From Pseudomonas frederiksbergensis (lineage in GTDB: Bacteria; Pseudomonadota; Gammaproteobacteria; Pseudomonadales; Pseudomonadaceae), in the NCBI RefSeq assembly GCF_000802155.2, contig NZ_JQGJ02000011.1, positions 124,001-188,000 of the forward strand: a stretch of DNA of 64,000 nt, read 5' to 3'. A program made the translations under genes and the position numbers. Under the pieces are notes generated by a model that saw only the letters and a list, made by a program, of their open reading frames with translations, was not told the DNA's origin and made no database searches. Shown one piece after another: positions 51,347 to 59,226 of the stretch (within the stretch, counting starts at the first letter, position 1; every line of letters begins with the position of its first letter).

Positions 51347-52096
51347 GTGCCGACTCCGCCTGCCAAACCGCCGCTGGCCGCAAACATGGGTGACAGTCCG
51401 GCGCCCTTGTACGCCCGCGTCAAACAAATGATTACCCAGCAGATCGACAGTGGGAACTGGCCGCCGCATTACCGCGTGCCGTCGGAAAGCGAGCTGGTCA
51501 GCCAGCTGGGTTTCAGTCGCATGACCATCAACCGTGCGCTGCGGGAAATGACCGCCGACGGCCTGTTGGTGCGCATGCAAGGTGTCGGCACGTTCGTGGC
51601 CGAGCCCAAGAGCCAGTCCGCATTGTTCGAAGTGCACAACATTGCCGACGAAATCGCCTCCCGCGGCCATCGGCATACCTGCAAGGTCATCACCCTGGAA
51701 GAAGAGGCCGCCGGCTCGGAGCGGGCCCTGGCCCTGGACATGCGCGAAGGCCAGAAGGTGTTCCACTCGTTGATCGTGCATTTCGAGAATGACATTCCCG
51801 TGCAAATCGAGGACCGTTTCGTCAATGCGCTGGTGGCGCCTGATTACCTCAAGCAGGACTTCACCCAGCAAACGCCTTATGCCTACCTGAACCAGGTGGC
51901 GCCGCTGACCGAAGGCGAACATGTGGTCGAGGCGATCCTGGCCGAGCCGAGCGAATGCAAGCTGCTGCAGATCGAAAAAGGCGAGCCGTGCCTGTTGATC
52001 CGCCGCCGTACCTGGTCCGGGCGCCAACCGGTGACCGCTGCACGCCTGATCCATCCGGGCTCCCGTCACAGTCTGGAAGGGCGTTTCCATAAATGA
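51347..52096 (+). CDS. hutC: Histidine utilisation repressor HutC
   Basis: 249-residue GntR/HutC-type repressor that leaves DNA when it binds urocanate. The N-terminal winged helix (YRVPSESELVSQLGFSRMTINRALREM) and C-terminal UTRA ligand domain (VFHSLIVHFENDIPVQIEDRFVN, YLNQVAPLTEGEHVVEAILAEP) are standard. I chose the GTG at 51347, with AGGGA 8 bases upstream, which gives family length; an upstream frame to 50954 is a shadow of hutF. Its stop overlaps the ATG of hutD (ATGA), so HutC and HutD are made together. Confidence 0.95.
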   Translation: MPTPPAKPPLAANMGDSPAPLYARVKQMITQQIDSGNWPPHYRVPSESELVSQLGFSRMTINRALREMTADGLLVRMQGVGTFVAEPKSQSALFEVHNIADEIASRGHRHTCKVITLEEEAAGSERALALDMREGQKVFHSLIVHFENDIPVQIEDRFVNALVAPDYLKQDFTQQTPYAYLNQVAPLTEGEHVVEAILAEPSECKLLQIEKGEPCLLIRRRTWSGRQPVTAARLIHPGSRHSLEGRFHK

Positions 52097-52662
52097 GCCA
52101 ATTGAAGGTTTTACGCGCTGCGGATTACCCGCGCATGCCTTGGAAGAACGGTGGCGGCAGTACCGAGGAAATCACCCGCGATGCCGGCGCCGGCCTGGAA
52201 GGTTTTGGCTGGCGCCTGTCGATCGCCGATATTGGTGAGTCGGGTGGTTTTTCCACCTTCGCTGGCTACGAGCGGATCATCACGGTCTTGCAGGGGGACG
52301 GCATGATGCTGAATGTCGATGGCCATGCCACGCGACCTCTGCATCCGCTGGACCCTTTCGCGTTCAGTGGCGAAAGCCATGTGCATTGCACGCTGCTGGG
52401 CGGGCCGATTCGTGACTTCAACCTGATCTACGCGCCACAGCGTTACCGCGCGCGATTGCAGTGGCTGGGAGGCCAACAGCGATTTTTCAGCGAGGCGGGG
52501 ACGGTGTTGGTGTTCAGTGCGGCTCCGGGACTGGCTATAAAGATCGGTGAGTCCGCCGTGGACTTGGGCCTCTACGACTGTTTGCAACTAAGCGGTAACA
52601 CCGCGCTGGTGGATGTCTCGACCCACGGTCAATGCTGTGTGATTGAACTGACCGCCTGTTAA
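52093..52662 (+). CDS. hutD: HutD family protein
   Basis: 189-residue bicupin of the HutD/Ves family. In P. fluorescens it has been proposed to limit over-expression of the hut genes, perhaps by binding a pathway intermediate. Motifs are MPWKNGGGSTEEITRDAG at the N-terminus, ISIADIGESGGFSTFAGYERIITVLQG and a second cupin strand (FAFSGESHVHCTLLGGPIRDFNLI). The start overlaps hutC by 4 bp. A palindrome after the stop may end the hutCD transcript. Confidence 0.94.
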   Translation: MSQLKVLRAADYPRMPWKNGGGSTEEITRDAGAGLEGFGWRLSIADIGESGGFSTFAGYERIITVLQGDGMMLNVDGHATRPLHPLDPFAFSGESHVHCTLLGGPIRDFNLIYAPQRYRARLQWLGGQQRFFSEAGTVLVFSAAPGLAIKIGESAVDLGLYDCLQLSGNTALVDVSTHGQCCVIELTAC

Positions 52663-52680
52663 GAAATCCTGTGACAGAGC

Positions 52681-52714
52681 TTTTGTGGCGAGGGAGCAAA
52701 CTCCCCGCCACAAA
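52681..52714. repeat. REP-like palindrome after hutD (TGTGGCGAGGGA family)
   Basis: TTTTGTGGCGAGGGA and TCCCCGCCACAAAA form a nearly perfect 14-bp stem with a 5-6 base loop, followed by A-rich bases. It is a second REP family in this window (compare 59056-59191) and is likely to act as a terminator. Confidence 0.8.
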
Positions 52715-52910
52715 AAACGCGCTCATTGTTTCCTGTTCGCGCACCAACTTGTTACTGAACGCCCCAGCGTGGCGCAATACCACGCTTCTGTGCCCTTCTG
52801 ATTTGCCACTCGAAACCCCCCCTTAAAAATTTCATGCAGCCTAGCAGCCCTTGAATCACAAGGCTTTCAGTCAATTCACCAGCCGTTCCTGAAGACCGCC
52901 GCCAACAAGT

Positions 52911-52926
52911 TGGCCGCTTGATTGCA
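52911..52926 (+). promoter_or_regulatory. Sigma-54 promoter of the hutU operon
   Basis: TGGCCGCTTGATTGCA: GG at 52912-52913 and GC at 52924-52925 with exactly 10 bp between. The predicted start is near 52937. In P. fluorescens this operon depends on RpoN with CbrB or NtrC as activator. Confidence 0.8.
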
Positions 52927-52932
52927 TATGCT

Positions 52933-52942
52933 TGTACATACA
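52933..52942. promoter_or_regulatory. HutC operator on the hutU transcription start
   Basis: TGTACATACA (TGTA-N2-TACA) inside the longer CTTGTACATACAAG. It begins 7 bp after the sigma-54 -12 element and covers the predicted start, so HutC would block initiation. Confidence 0.8.
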
Positions 52943-53045
52943 AGTAAAGACGTATGCGTATGAGTCGCCTGTATTCAACGCAACGTTCGCTAATCGCTGC
53001 CCACTGCCCGGGCTGGTCTGGATTGATCGCTGAGGAGTTTTTGCT

Positions 53046-54734
53046 GTGACCGACGCTACCCGCAAACCTGAAAAATACCGTGACGTTGAAATCCGCGCCC
53101 CTCGCGGCAACACGCTGACCGCCAAGAGCTGGCTGACCGAAGCGCCGTTGCGCATGCTGATGAACAACCTCGACCCGGAAGTGGCCGAGAACCCCAAGGA
53201 GCTGGTGGTATACGGTGGCATCGGCCGCGCGGCGCGCAATTGGGAGTGCTACGACAAGATCGTCGAAAGCCTGACCAATCTGAATGATGACGAAACCCTG
53301 CTGGTGCAATCCGGCAAGCCAGTGGGCGTGTTCAAGACCCACAGCAACGCCCCTCGCGTACTGATTGCCAACTCCAACCTGGTACCGCATTGGGCCAGTT
53401 GGGAACACTTCAACGAACTCGATGCCAAGGGCCTGGCCATGTACGGCCAGATGACCGCCGGCAGCTGGATCTACATCGGCAGCCAGGGCATCGTGCAAGG
53501 CACTTATGAAACCTTCGTCGAGGCCGGTCGCCAGCATTACGACTCAAACCTCAAGGGCCGTTGGGTGCTGACCGCCGGCCTGGGCGGCATGGGCGGTGCG
53601 CAACCGCTGGCTGCGACGTTGGCCGGCGCATGCTCGCTGAACATCGAGTGCCAGCAGGTGAGCATCGATTTCCGCCTGAAAACCCGCTATGTCGATGAGC
53701 AAGCCAAAGACCTCGACGACGCCCTGGCCCGCATCGAGAAATACACCGCCGAAGGCAAGGCGATTTCCATCGCACTGTGTGGGAACGCGGCTGAAATCCT
53801 GCCGGAAATGGTCCGTCGTGGTGTGCGTCCGGACATGGTCACCGACCAGACCAGCGCCCACGATCCCCTCAACGGCTACCTGCCGGCCGGCTGGACCTGG
53901 GACGAATACCGTGCCCGCGCCAAGACCGAGCCCGCCGCCGTGGTAAAGGCGGCCAAGCAATCGATGGCCGTCCACGTCAAGGCCATGCTGGCCTTCCAGA
54001 AGATGGGCGTGCCGACTTTCGACTACGGCAACAACATCCGCCAGATGGCCCAGGAAGAAGGCGTCGAGAATGCCTTCGATTTTCCGGGGTTCGTGCCGGC
54101 GTATATCCGTCCGCTGTTCTGCCGTGGCATCGGCCCGTTCCGTTGGGCGGCGCTGTCCGGCGACCCGCAAGACATCTACAAGACCGACGCCAAGGTCAAG
54201 GAACTGATCCCCGACGACGCCCACCTGCACAACTGGTTGGACATGGCCCGCGAGCGCATCAGCTTCCAGGGCTTGCCGGCGCGTATCTGCTGGGTTGGCC
54301 TGGGCCAGCGCGCCAAGTTGGGCCTGGCGTTCAACGAGATGGTGCGCAGCGGTGAATTGTCGGCGCCGATCGTCATCGGTCGCGACCACCTCGACTCTGG
54401 CTCCGTCGCCAGCCCCAACCGTGAAACCGAATCCATGCAGGACGGCTCCGACGCCGTTTCCGACTGGCCGCTGCTCAATGCCTTGCTCAACACCGCCAGC
54501 GGTGCGACCTGGGTTTCGCTGCACCACGGGGGTGGCGTCGGCATGGGCTTCTCCCAGCACTCGGGCATGGTGATCGTCTGCGACGGTACCGACGAAGCGG
54601 CCGAGCGCATTGCCCGCGTCCTGCACAACGACCCGGGTACAGGCGTGATGCGCCATGCCGATGCCGGTTACCAGATCGCCATCGATTGCGCGAAGGAACA
54701 GGGGCTGAACCTGCCGATGATCACCGGCAAGTAA
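53046..54734 (+). CDS. hutU: Urocanate hydratase
   Basis: Second step of histidine breakdown: urocanate to imidazolone propionate, with NAD+ as an internal electrophile. It has 562 residues. Conserved regions are MYGQMTAGSWIYIGSQGI, the dinucleotide loop TAGLGGMGGAQPLA, DQTSAHDPLNGYLP and the active-site FCRGIGPFRWAALSGDP, followed by LHHGGGVGMGFSQHSGM near the end. It starts with GTG at 53046, 108 bp past the predicted transcription start. First gene of the operon that runs to hutG. Confidence 0.97.
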   Translation: MTDATRKPEKYRDVEIRAPRGNTLTAKSWLTEAPLRMLMNNLDPEVAENPKELVVYGGIGRAARNWECYDKIVESLTNLNDDETLLVQSGKPVGVFKTHSNAPRVLIANSNLVPHWASWEHFNELDAKGLAMYGQMTAGSWIYIGSQGIVQGTYETFVEAGRQHYDSNLKGRWVLTAGLGGMGGAQPLAATLAGACSLNIECQQVSIDFRLKTRYVDEQAKDLDDALARIEKYTAEGKAISIALCGNAAEILPEMVRRGVRPDMVTDQTSAHDPLNGYLPAGWTWDEYRARAKTEPAAVVKAAKQSMAVHVKAMLAFQKMGVPTFDYGNNIRQMAQEEGVENAFDFPGFVPAYIRPLFCRGIGPFRWAALSGDPQDIYKTDAKVKELIPDDAHLHNWLDMARERISFQGLPARICWVGLGQRAKLGLAFNEMVRSGELSAPIVIGRDHLDSGSVASPNRETESMQDGSDAVSDWPLLNALLNTASGATWVSLHHGGGVGMGFSQHSGMVIVCDGTDEAAERIARVLHNDPGTGVMRHADAGYQIAIDCAKEQGLNLPMITGK

Positions 54735-54787
54735 CGCAAAACCCAAAAAAGCATCGCCCGAACCGAACAATCCACAGAGGTTGAACC

Positions 54788-56254
54788 ATGGCTGTCACCA
54801 GCACACGCGAAAACAGCAAGCCGTTGATCGAGAAACGTTCGATCGACTACATCCCGGAAGGGGAGCGGCACGGCCGATTGTTGAGCCAGTTCACCCTCTG
54901 GATGGGGGCCAACCTGCAGATCACTGCAATCGTCACCGGCGCATTGGCGGTGGTGCTGGGCGGTGATGTGTTCTGGTCGTTGATCGGTTTGCTGATCGGC
55001 CAGGTGCTCGGCGGTGGCGTCATGGCCTTGCATGCCGCGCAAGGGCCCAAGCTGGGCCTGCCGCAGATGATCTCCAGCCGGGTGCAGTTTGGTGTGTATG
55101 GCGCGGCCATCCCGATCGTGCTGGTGTGCCTGATGTACCTGGGTTTCACCGCAACGGGAACCGTGCTTTCCGGGCAGGCGCTGGGCCAGTTGTTTGGTGT
55201 CAGCGACAGTGTCGGCATCCTCATTTTCGCCAGTGTCATCGTGCTGGTCACGGTGCTCGGGTATCGGGTGATTCACTTCATTGGCCGTGTCGCCAGCGTC
55301 ATTGGCGTGATCGCCTTTGTCTATCTGTTCGCTCGGTTGATCAGCCAGACCGACGTTGGCGCACTGCTGCAAATCCGCGACTTCACCTGGAGCAGTTTCC
55401 TGCTGGCGGTGTCGCTCGCGGCCTCCTGGCAGATCGCCTTCGGCCCCTACGTGGCGGACTATTCGCGTTACCTGCCGAGCAAGACGTCCTCGGTGAAAAC
55501 CTTTTTTGCCGCAGGTGCCGGTTCCGTCATCGGCGCGCAAGTGGCGATGATCCTCGGCGTGTTTGCCGCCGCCTCGGCCAACGGGCAGTTCGCCGGTCAT
55601 GAAGTGGCCTATATCGTTGGCCTGGGCGGTACCGGCGCCACCGCTGCGCTGCTGTACTTCAGCATCGCATTTGGCAAGGTCACCATCTCTACGCTGAATT
55701 CCTACGGCAGCTTCATGTGCATCGCGACCATCATCAGCGGTTTCCGCGGGCATGTGAACGTCACGCGCTTGCAGCGCTTGGTGTTCGTGCTGGTCATCGT
55801 TGGCGCCGCGACCTTGATCGCGCTGCTCGGCCAGCACTCGTTCCTCGGTGCGTTCAAGTCCTTCATCTTGTTCCTGCTGGCGTTCTTCACGCCGTGGAGC
55901 GCGATCAACCTGGTGGACTACTACTGCATCACCCGCGAGCGCTATGACGTGCCGGCACTGAACGACCCGAACGGTCGCTACGGTCGCTGGAATGCCCTCG
56001 GCATCAGCGTCTATGTCTTCGGCGTACTGGTTCAATTGCCGTTCATTGCGACCAAGTTCTATACCGGTCCGCTGGTGGGAGCCATGGGCGGTGTGGATAT
56101 CTCGTGGATCATCGGCCTGGTGGTCCCGGCGGCGCTGTACTACGTCCTCGCCAAGCAGTGGCACAGCGCAGTACCCGATCAATTGATCCTGCCGGTCGAG
56201 CAGGACGCGGTTGACGCACAACCGAGCAGGGCGGGCCGCACCCAAGCGGTCTGA
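54788..56254 (+). CDS. NCS1 family permease, probable urocanate transporter (HutTu-like)
   Basis: 488-residue inner-membrane permease of the cytosine-purine (NCS1/CodB) family with about 12 helices. The family block is FTLWMGANLQITAIVTGAL in helix 1, later GYRVIHFIGRVASVIGVIAF and SAINLVDYYCITRERYDVPALND. It lies 53 bp after hutU and before hutXWV, the place held in P. fluorescens SBW25 by the NCS1 gene reported as the urocanate carrier (hutTu). By family alone it could be read as a cytosine permease; the operon context makes urocanate far more likely. Confidence 0.88.
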   Translation: MAVTSTRENSKPLIEKRSIDYIPEGERHGRLLSQFTLWMGANLQITAIVTGALAVVLGGDVFWSLIGLLIGQVLGGGVMALHAAQGPKLGLPQMISSRVQFGVYGAAIPIVLVCLMYLGFTATGTVLSGQALGQLFGVSDSVGILIFASVIVLVTVLGYRVIHFIGRVASVIGVIAFVYLFARLISQTDVGALLQIRDFTWSSFLLAVSLAASWQIAFGPYVADYSRYLPSKTSSVKTFFAAGAGSVIGAQVAMILGVFAAASANGQFAGHEVAYIVGLGGTGATAALLYFSIAFGKVTISTLNSYGSFMCIATIISGFRGHVNVTRLQRLVFVLVIVGAATLIALLGQHSFLGAFKSFILFLLAFFTPWSAINLVDYYCITRERYDVPALNDPNGRYGRWNALGISVYVFGVLVQLPFIATKFYTGPLVGAMGGVDISWIIGLVVPAALYYVLAKQWHSAVPDQLILPVEQDAVDAQPSRAGRTQAV

Positions 56255-56324
56255 TGGGACGTTGACAGGGCTGGATGCCTCTTGACTGCCGTAAGCCAAT
56301 CCAACTGATTAGGAGCGTCACATA

Positions 56325-57293
56325 ATGAAGTCGAACAAGACCCTGCTGACCACATTGCTGTCCTTGGGCCTGCTGGCCAGCGCCGGCGCCACGCAAGCGG
56401 CCGGTTGGTGCGAGTCGGGCAAACCGGTGAAGTTCGCCGGCCTGAACTGGGAAAGCGGCATGCTGCTGACCGACGTCCTGCAAGTGGTCCTGGAAAAAGG
56501 CTACGACTGCAAGACCGACAGCCTGCCCGGCAACTCCATCACCATGGAGAACGCGCTGAGCAGCAACGACATCCAGGTATTTGCCGAAGAGTGGGTCGGT
56601 CGCAGTGAAGTCTGGAACAAGGCCGAGAAGGCCGGCAAGGTGGTCGGCGTCGGTGCCCCGGTGGTGGGCGCCATCGAAGGCTGGTACGTGCCGCGCTACG
56701 TGGTTGAAGGCGATGCCAAGCGCAAGCTCGAAGCCAAGGCCCCTGGCCTGAAGAACATCGCCGACCTGGGCCAGTACGCCGCCGTGTTCAAGGACCCGGA
56801 AGAACCGTCCAAGGGCCGGTTCTACAACTGCCCGGCTGGCTGGACCTGCGAGCTGGACAACAGCGAAATGCTGAAAAGCTACGGCCTGGAAAAAACCTAC
56901 ACGAACTTCCGTCCAGGCACCGGCCCGGCCCTGGATGCGGCGGTGTTGTCGAGCTACAAGCGTGGCGAGCCGATCCTTTTCTACTACTGGTCGCCTACGC
57001 CGCTGATGGGCCAGGTGGACCTGGTCAAGCTCGAAGAAAAACCTGGCGTGGATAAAAGCGTGAGCATCAAGGTCGGCCTGTCCAAGACCTTCCACGACGA
57101 AGCCCCGGAATTGGTGGCGGTCCTGGAAAAGGTCAACCTGCCGATCGATATCCTGAACCAGAACCTCGGGCGCATGGCCAAAGAGCGGATCGAGTCGCCG
57201 AAACTGGCGAAGATCTTCCTGAAGGAACATCCTGAAGTCTGGCACGCCTGGGTCAGTGAAGACGCTGCCAAGAAAATCGACGCGGCTCTGTAG
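56325..57293 (+). CDS. hutX: Histidine ABC transporter substrate-binding protein (HutX, betaine-type fold)
   Basis: 322-residue periplasmic binding protein of the OpuAC (glycine betaine/proline) family. The signal peptide (LLTTLLSLGLLASAGATQAA) is followed by VKFAGLNWESGMLLTDVLQVVLEKGY and the second-lobe PILFYYWSPTPLMGQVDLVKLEE. Two Cys pairs (GWCESG/GYDCKTD and YNCPAGWTCEL) may form disulfides. AGGAG stands 14 bases before the ATG. Directly upstream of the permease hutW and ATPase hutV. In fluorescent pseudomonads this system takes up histidine despite its betaine-type family. Confidence 0.9.
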   Translation: MKSNKTLLTTLLSLGLLASAGATQAAGWCESGKPVKFAGLNWESGMLLTDVLQVVLEKGYDCKTDSLPGNSITMENALSSNDIQVFAEEWVGRSEVWNKAEKAGKVVGVGAPVVGAIEGWYVPRYVVEGDAKRKLEAKAPGLKNIADLGQYAAVFKDPEEPSKGRFYNCPAGWTCELDNSEMLKSYGLEKTYTNFRPGTGPALDAAVLSSYKRGEPILFYYWSPTPLMGQVDLVKLEEKPGVDKSVSIKVGLSKTFHDEAPELVAVLEKVNLPIDILNQNLGRMAKERIESPKLAKIFLKEHPEVWHAWVSEDAAKKIDAAL

Positions 57294-57364
57294 GTCGAAT
57301 ATTTCCCGGCCAACCCGTGGGCTGGCCGGGACGTTCACCGCATCCACCTGATCGAGAGTCTCTT

Positions 57365-58216
57365 ATGTTTCCCGAAAGCTTTACCTTCTCCATCGCCGAC
57401 TGGGTCAACGGTTGGGTCGACGCCCTGGTGACCAACTATGGCGATGTGTTCCGGCACATCTCCGACACGCTGCTGTGGGCCATCGTCAACCTCGAAGGCC
57501 TGCTGCGCATGGCACCGTGGTGGTTGATGCTGGCCATCGTCGGCGGCATTGCCTGGCACGCCACCCGCAAGGTCGTCGCCACGGCAGTGATCGTCGGCTT
57601 GCTGTTCCTGGTGGGCGCGGTGGGCCTGTGGGACAAACTGATGCAGACCCTCGCCTTGATGCTGGTGGCGACGCTGATCTCGGTGATGATCGGCATTCCC
57701 CTGGGCATTCTCTCGGCGCGCAGCAATCGCCTGCGTTCGGTGCTGATGCCGCTGCTGGACATCATGCAGACGATGCCGAGCTTCGTGTATCTGATTCCGG
57801 TGTTGATGCTGTTCGGCCTGGGCAAGGTCCCGGCGATCTTCGCCACGGTGATCTACGCCGCGCCACCCTTGATCCGCCTGACCGACCTGGGCATCCGCCA
57901 GGTGGACGGCGAAGTGATGGAAGCCATCAATGCCTTTGGCGCCAACCGCTGGCAGCAACTGTTCGGCGTGCAACTGCCCTTGGCCCTGCCGAGCATCATG
58001 GCCGGGATCAACCAGACCACCATGATGGCCCTGTCGATGGTGGTCATCGCCTCGATGATCGGCGCCCGTGGCTTGGGTGAAGACGTGCTGGTGGGCATCC
58101 AGACCCTCAACGTCGGGCGTGGCCTCGAAGCGGGCCTGGCCATCGTGATTCTCGCCGTGGTCATCGACCGCATTACCCAGGCCTATGGTCGTCCTCGGCA
58201 TGAGGTGAGCAAATGA
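57365..58216 (+). CDS. hutW: Histidine ABC transporter permease HutW
   Basis: 283-residue ProW-type permease with an N-terminal amphipathic segment and about six membrane helices. The EAA loop reads MEAINAFGANRWQQLFGVQLPLALPSIMAGINQT, the contact site for the ATPase, and the block ISVMIGIPLGILSARS is conserved in the family. The ATG at 57365 is used (MFPESFTFSIADWVNGWV); an upstream start adds 16 unrelated residues. It overlaps hutV by 4 bp (ATGA at 58213-58216). Confidence 0.93.
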   Translation: MFPESFTFSIADWVNGWVDALVTNYGDVFRHISDTLLWAIVNLEGLLRMAPWWLMLAIVGGIAWHATRKVVATAVIVGLLFLVGAVGLWDKLMQTLALMLVATLISVMIGIPLGILSARSNRLRSVLMPLLDIMQTMPSFVYLIPVLMLFGLGKVPAIFATVIYAAPPLIRLTDLGIRQVDGEVMEAINAFGANRWQQLFGVQLPLALPSIMAGINQTTMMALSMVVIASMIGARGLGEDVLVGIQTLNVGRGLEAGLAIVILAVVIDRITQAYGRPRHEVSK

Positions 58217-59043
58217 GCAACGCAGCCGTCAGCAAGATCGAAGTCAAGAACGTCTTCAAGATTTTCGGCAACCGTTCCAAGGAAGCCCTGGACCTGATCC
58301 GCCAGAACAAGACCAAGGACCAAGTGCTGGCCGAAACAGGCTGCGTGGTCGGTGTGAACGATCTGTCGCTGAGCATCGGCACCGGTGAGATCTTCGTGAT
58401 CATGGGCCTGTCCGGCTCCGGCAAATCCACCCTGGTGCGCCACTTCAACCGGCTGATCGATCCTACCAGTGGTGCGATCCTGGTGGACGGCGAAGACATC
58501 CTGCAACTGGACATGGACGCCCTGCGCGAATTTCGCCGGCACAAGATCAGCATGGTCTTCCAGAGCTTCGGCCTGTTGCCCCACAAGAGCGTGCTGGACA
58601 ACGTCGCCTACGGCTTGAAAGTGCGCGGCGAAAGCAAACAGGTGTGCGCCGAGCGCGCGCTGCACTGGATCAACACCGTGGGCCTGAAGGGCTACGAGAA
58701 CAAATACCCGCACCAACTCTCCGGTGGCATGCGCCAACGCGTCGGCCTGGCTCGGGCGTTGGCGGCGGACACCGACATCATCCTGATGGACGAAGCCTTC
58801 AGCGCCCTCGACCCGCTGATACGCGCGGAAATGCAGGACCAGTTGCTGGAACTGCAGAAGACCCTGCACAAGACCATCGTCTTCATCACCCACGACCTCG
58901 ACGAGGCCGTGCGCATTGGCAATCGCATTGCAATTCTCAAGGACGGCAAGCTGATCCAGGTCGGCACGCCGCGGGAGATCCTGCATTCGCCGGCGGATGA
59001 GTATGTCGATCGGTTTGTGCAGCGCAGGGCTGCGGTGGTGTAA
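58213..59043 (+). CDS. hutV: Histidine ABC transporter ATP-binding protein HutV
   Basis: 276-residue ATPase of the ProV/OpuAA type that powers HutXW. Walker A GLSGSGKST, Q-loop MVFQSFGLLPHKSV, signature HQLSGGMRQRVGLARAL, Walker B DIILMDEAFSALD and H-loop ITHDLDEAV. It lacks the C-terminal CBS domains present in osmoregulatory ProV proteins, which fits a nutrient importer rather than an osmolyte one. It starts inside the hutW stop; a REP pair separates it from hutH1. Confidence 0.95.
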   Translation: MSNAAVSKIEVKNVFKIFGNRSKEALDLIRQNKTKDQVLAETGCVVGVNDLSLSIGTGEIFVIMGLSGSGKSTLVRHFNRLIDPTSGAILVDGEDILQLDMDALREFRRHKISMVFQSFGLLPHKSVLDNVAYGLKVRGESKQVCAERALHWINTVGLKGYENKYPHQLSGGMRQRVGLARALAADTDIILMDEAFSALDPLIRAEMQDQLLELQKTLHKTIVFITHDLDEAVRIGNRIAILKDGKLIQVGTPREILHSPADEYVDRFVQRRAAVV

Positions 59044-59055
59044 AGGTCGGACATC

Positions 59056-59191
59056 CTTGTGGCGAGGGGATTCATCCCCGTTGGGGCGCGTAGCGCCCCC
59101 AAGACAGCTGAATGCAATTGGCCAGATGCACCGAGGCGACAGTTTTTGGGCCTGCTTCGCAGCCCAGCGGGGATAAATCCCCTCGCCACAA
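59056..59191. repeat. Long inverted REP pair between hutV and hutH1
   Basis: TTGTGGCGAGGGGATTCATC and its complement arm GGATAAATCCCCTCGCCACAA are about 90 bp apart, with an inner GGGGCGCGTAGCGCCCC hairpin. Together they can fold the whole gap. It could lower transcription into, or stabilise message before, hutH1. Confidence 0.85.
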
Positions 59192-59226
59192 ATGCCATTG
59201 GCAACTTTATGTGTATGAGGTTTGAG

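Noticed and set aside
54788..56254. Cytosine permease (codB) as the name for the NCS1 gene
   Set aside because: The gene is inside the hut operon with no cytosine deaminase nearby; urocanate transport is the better call.
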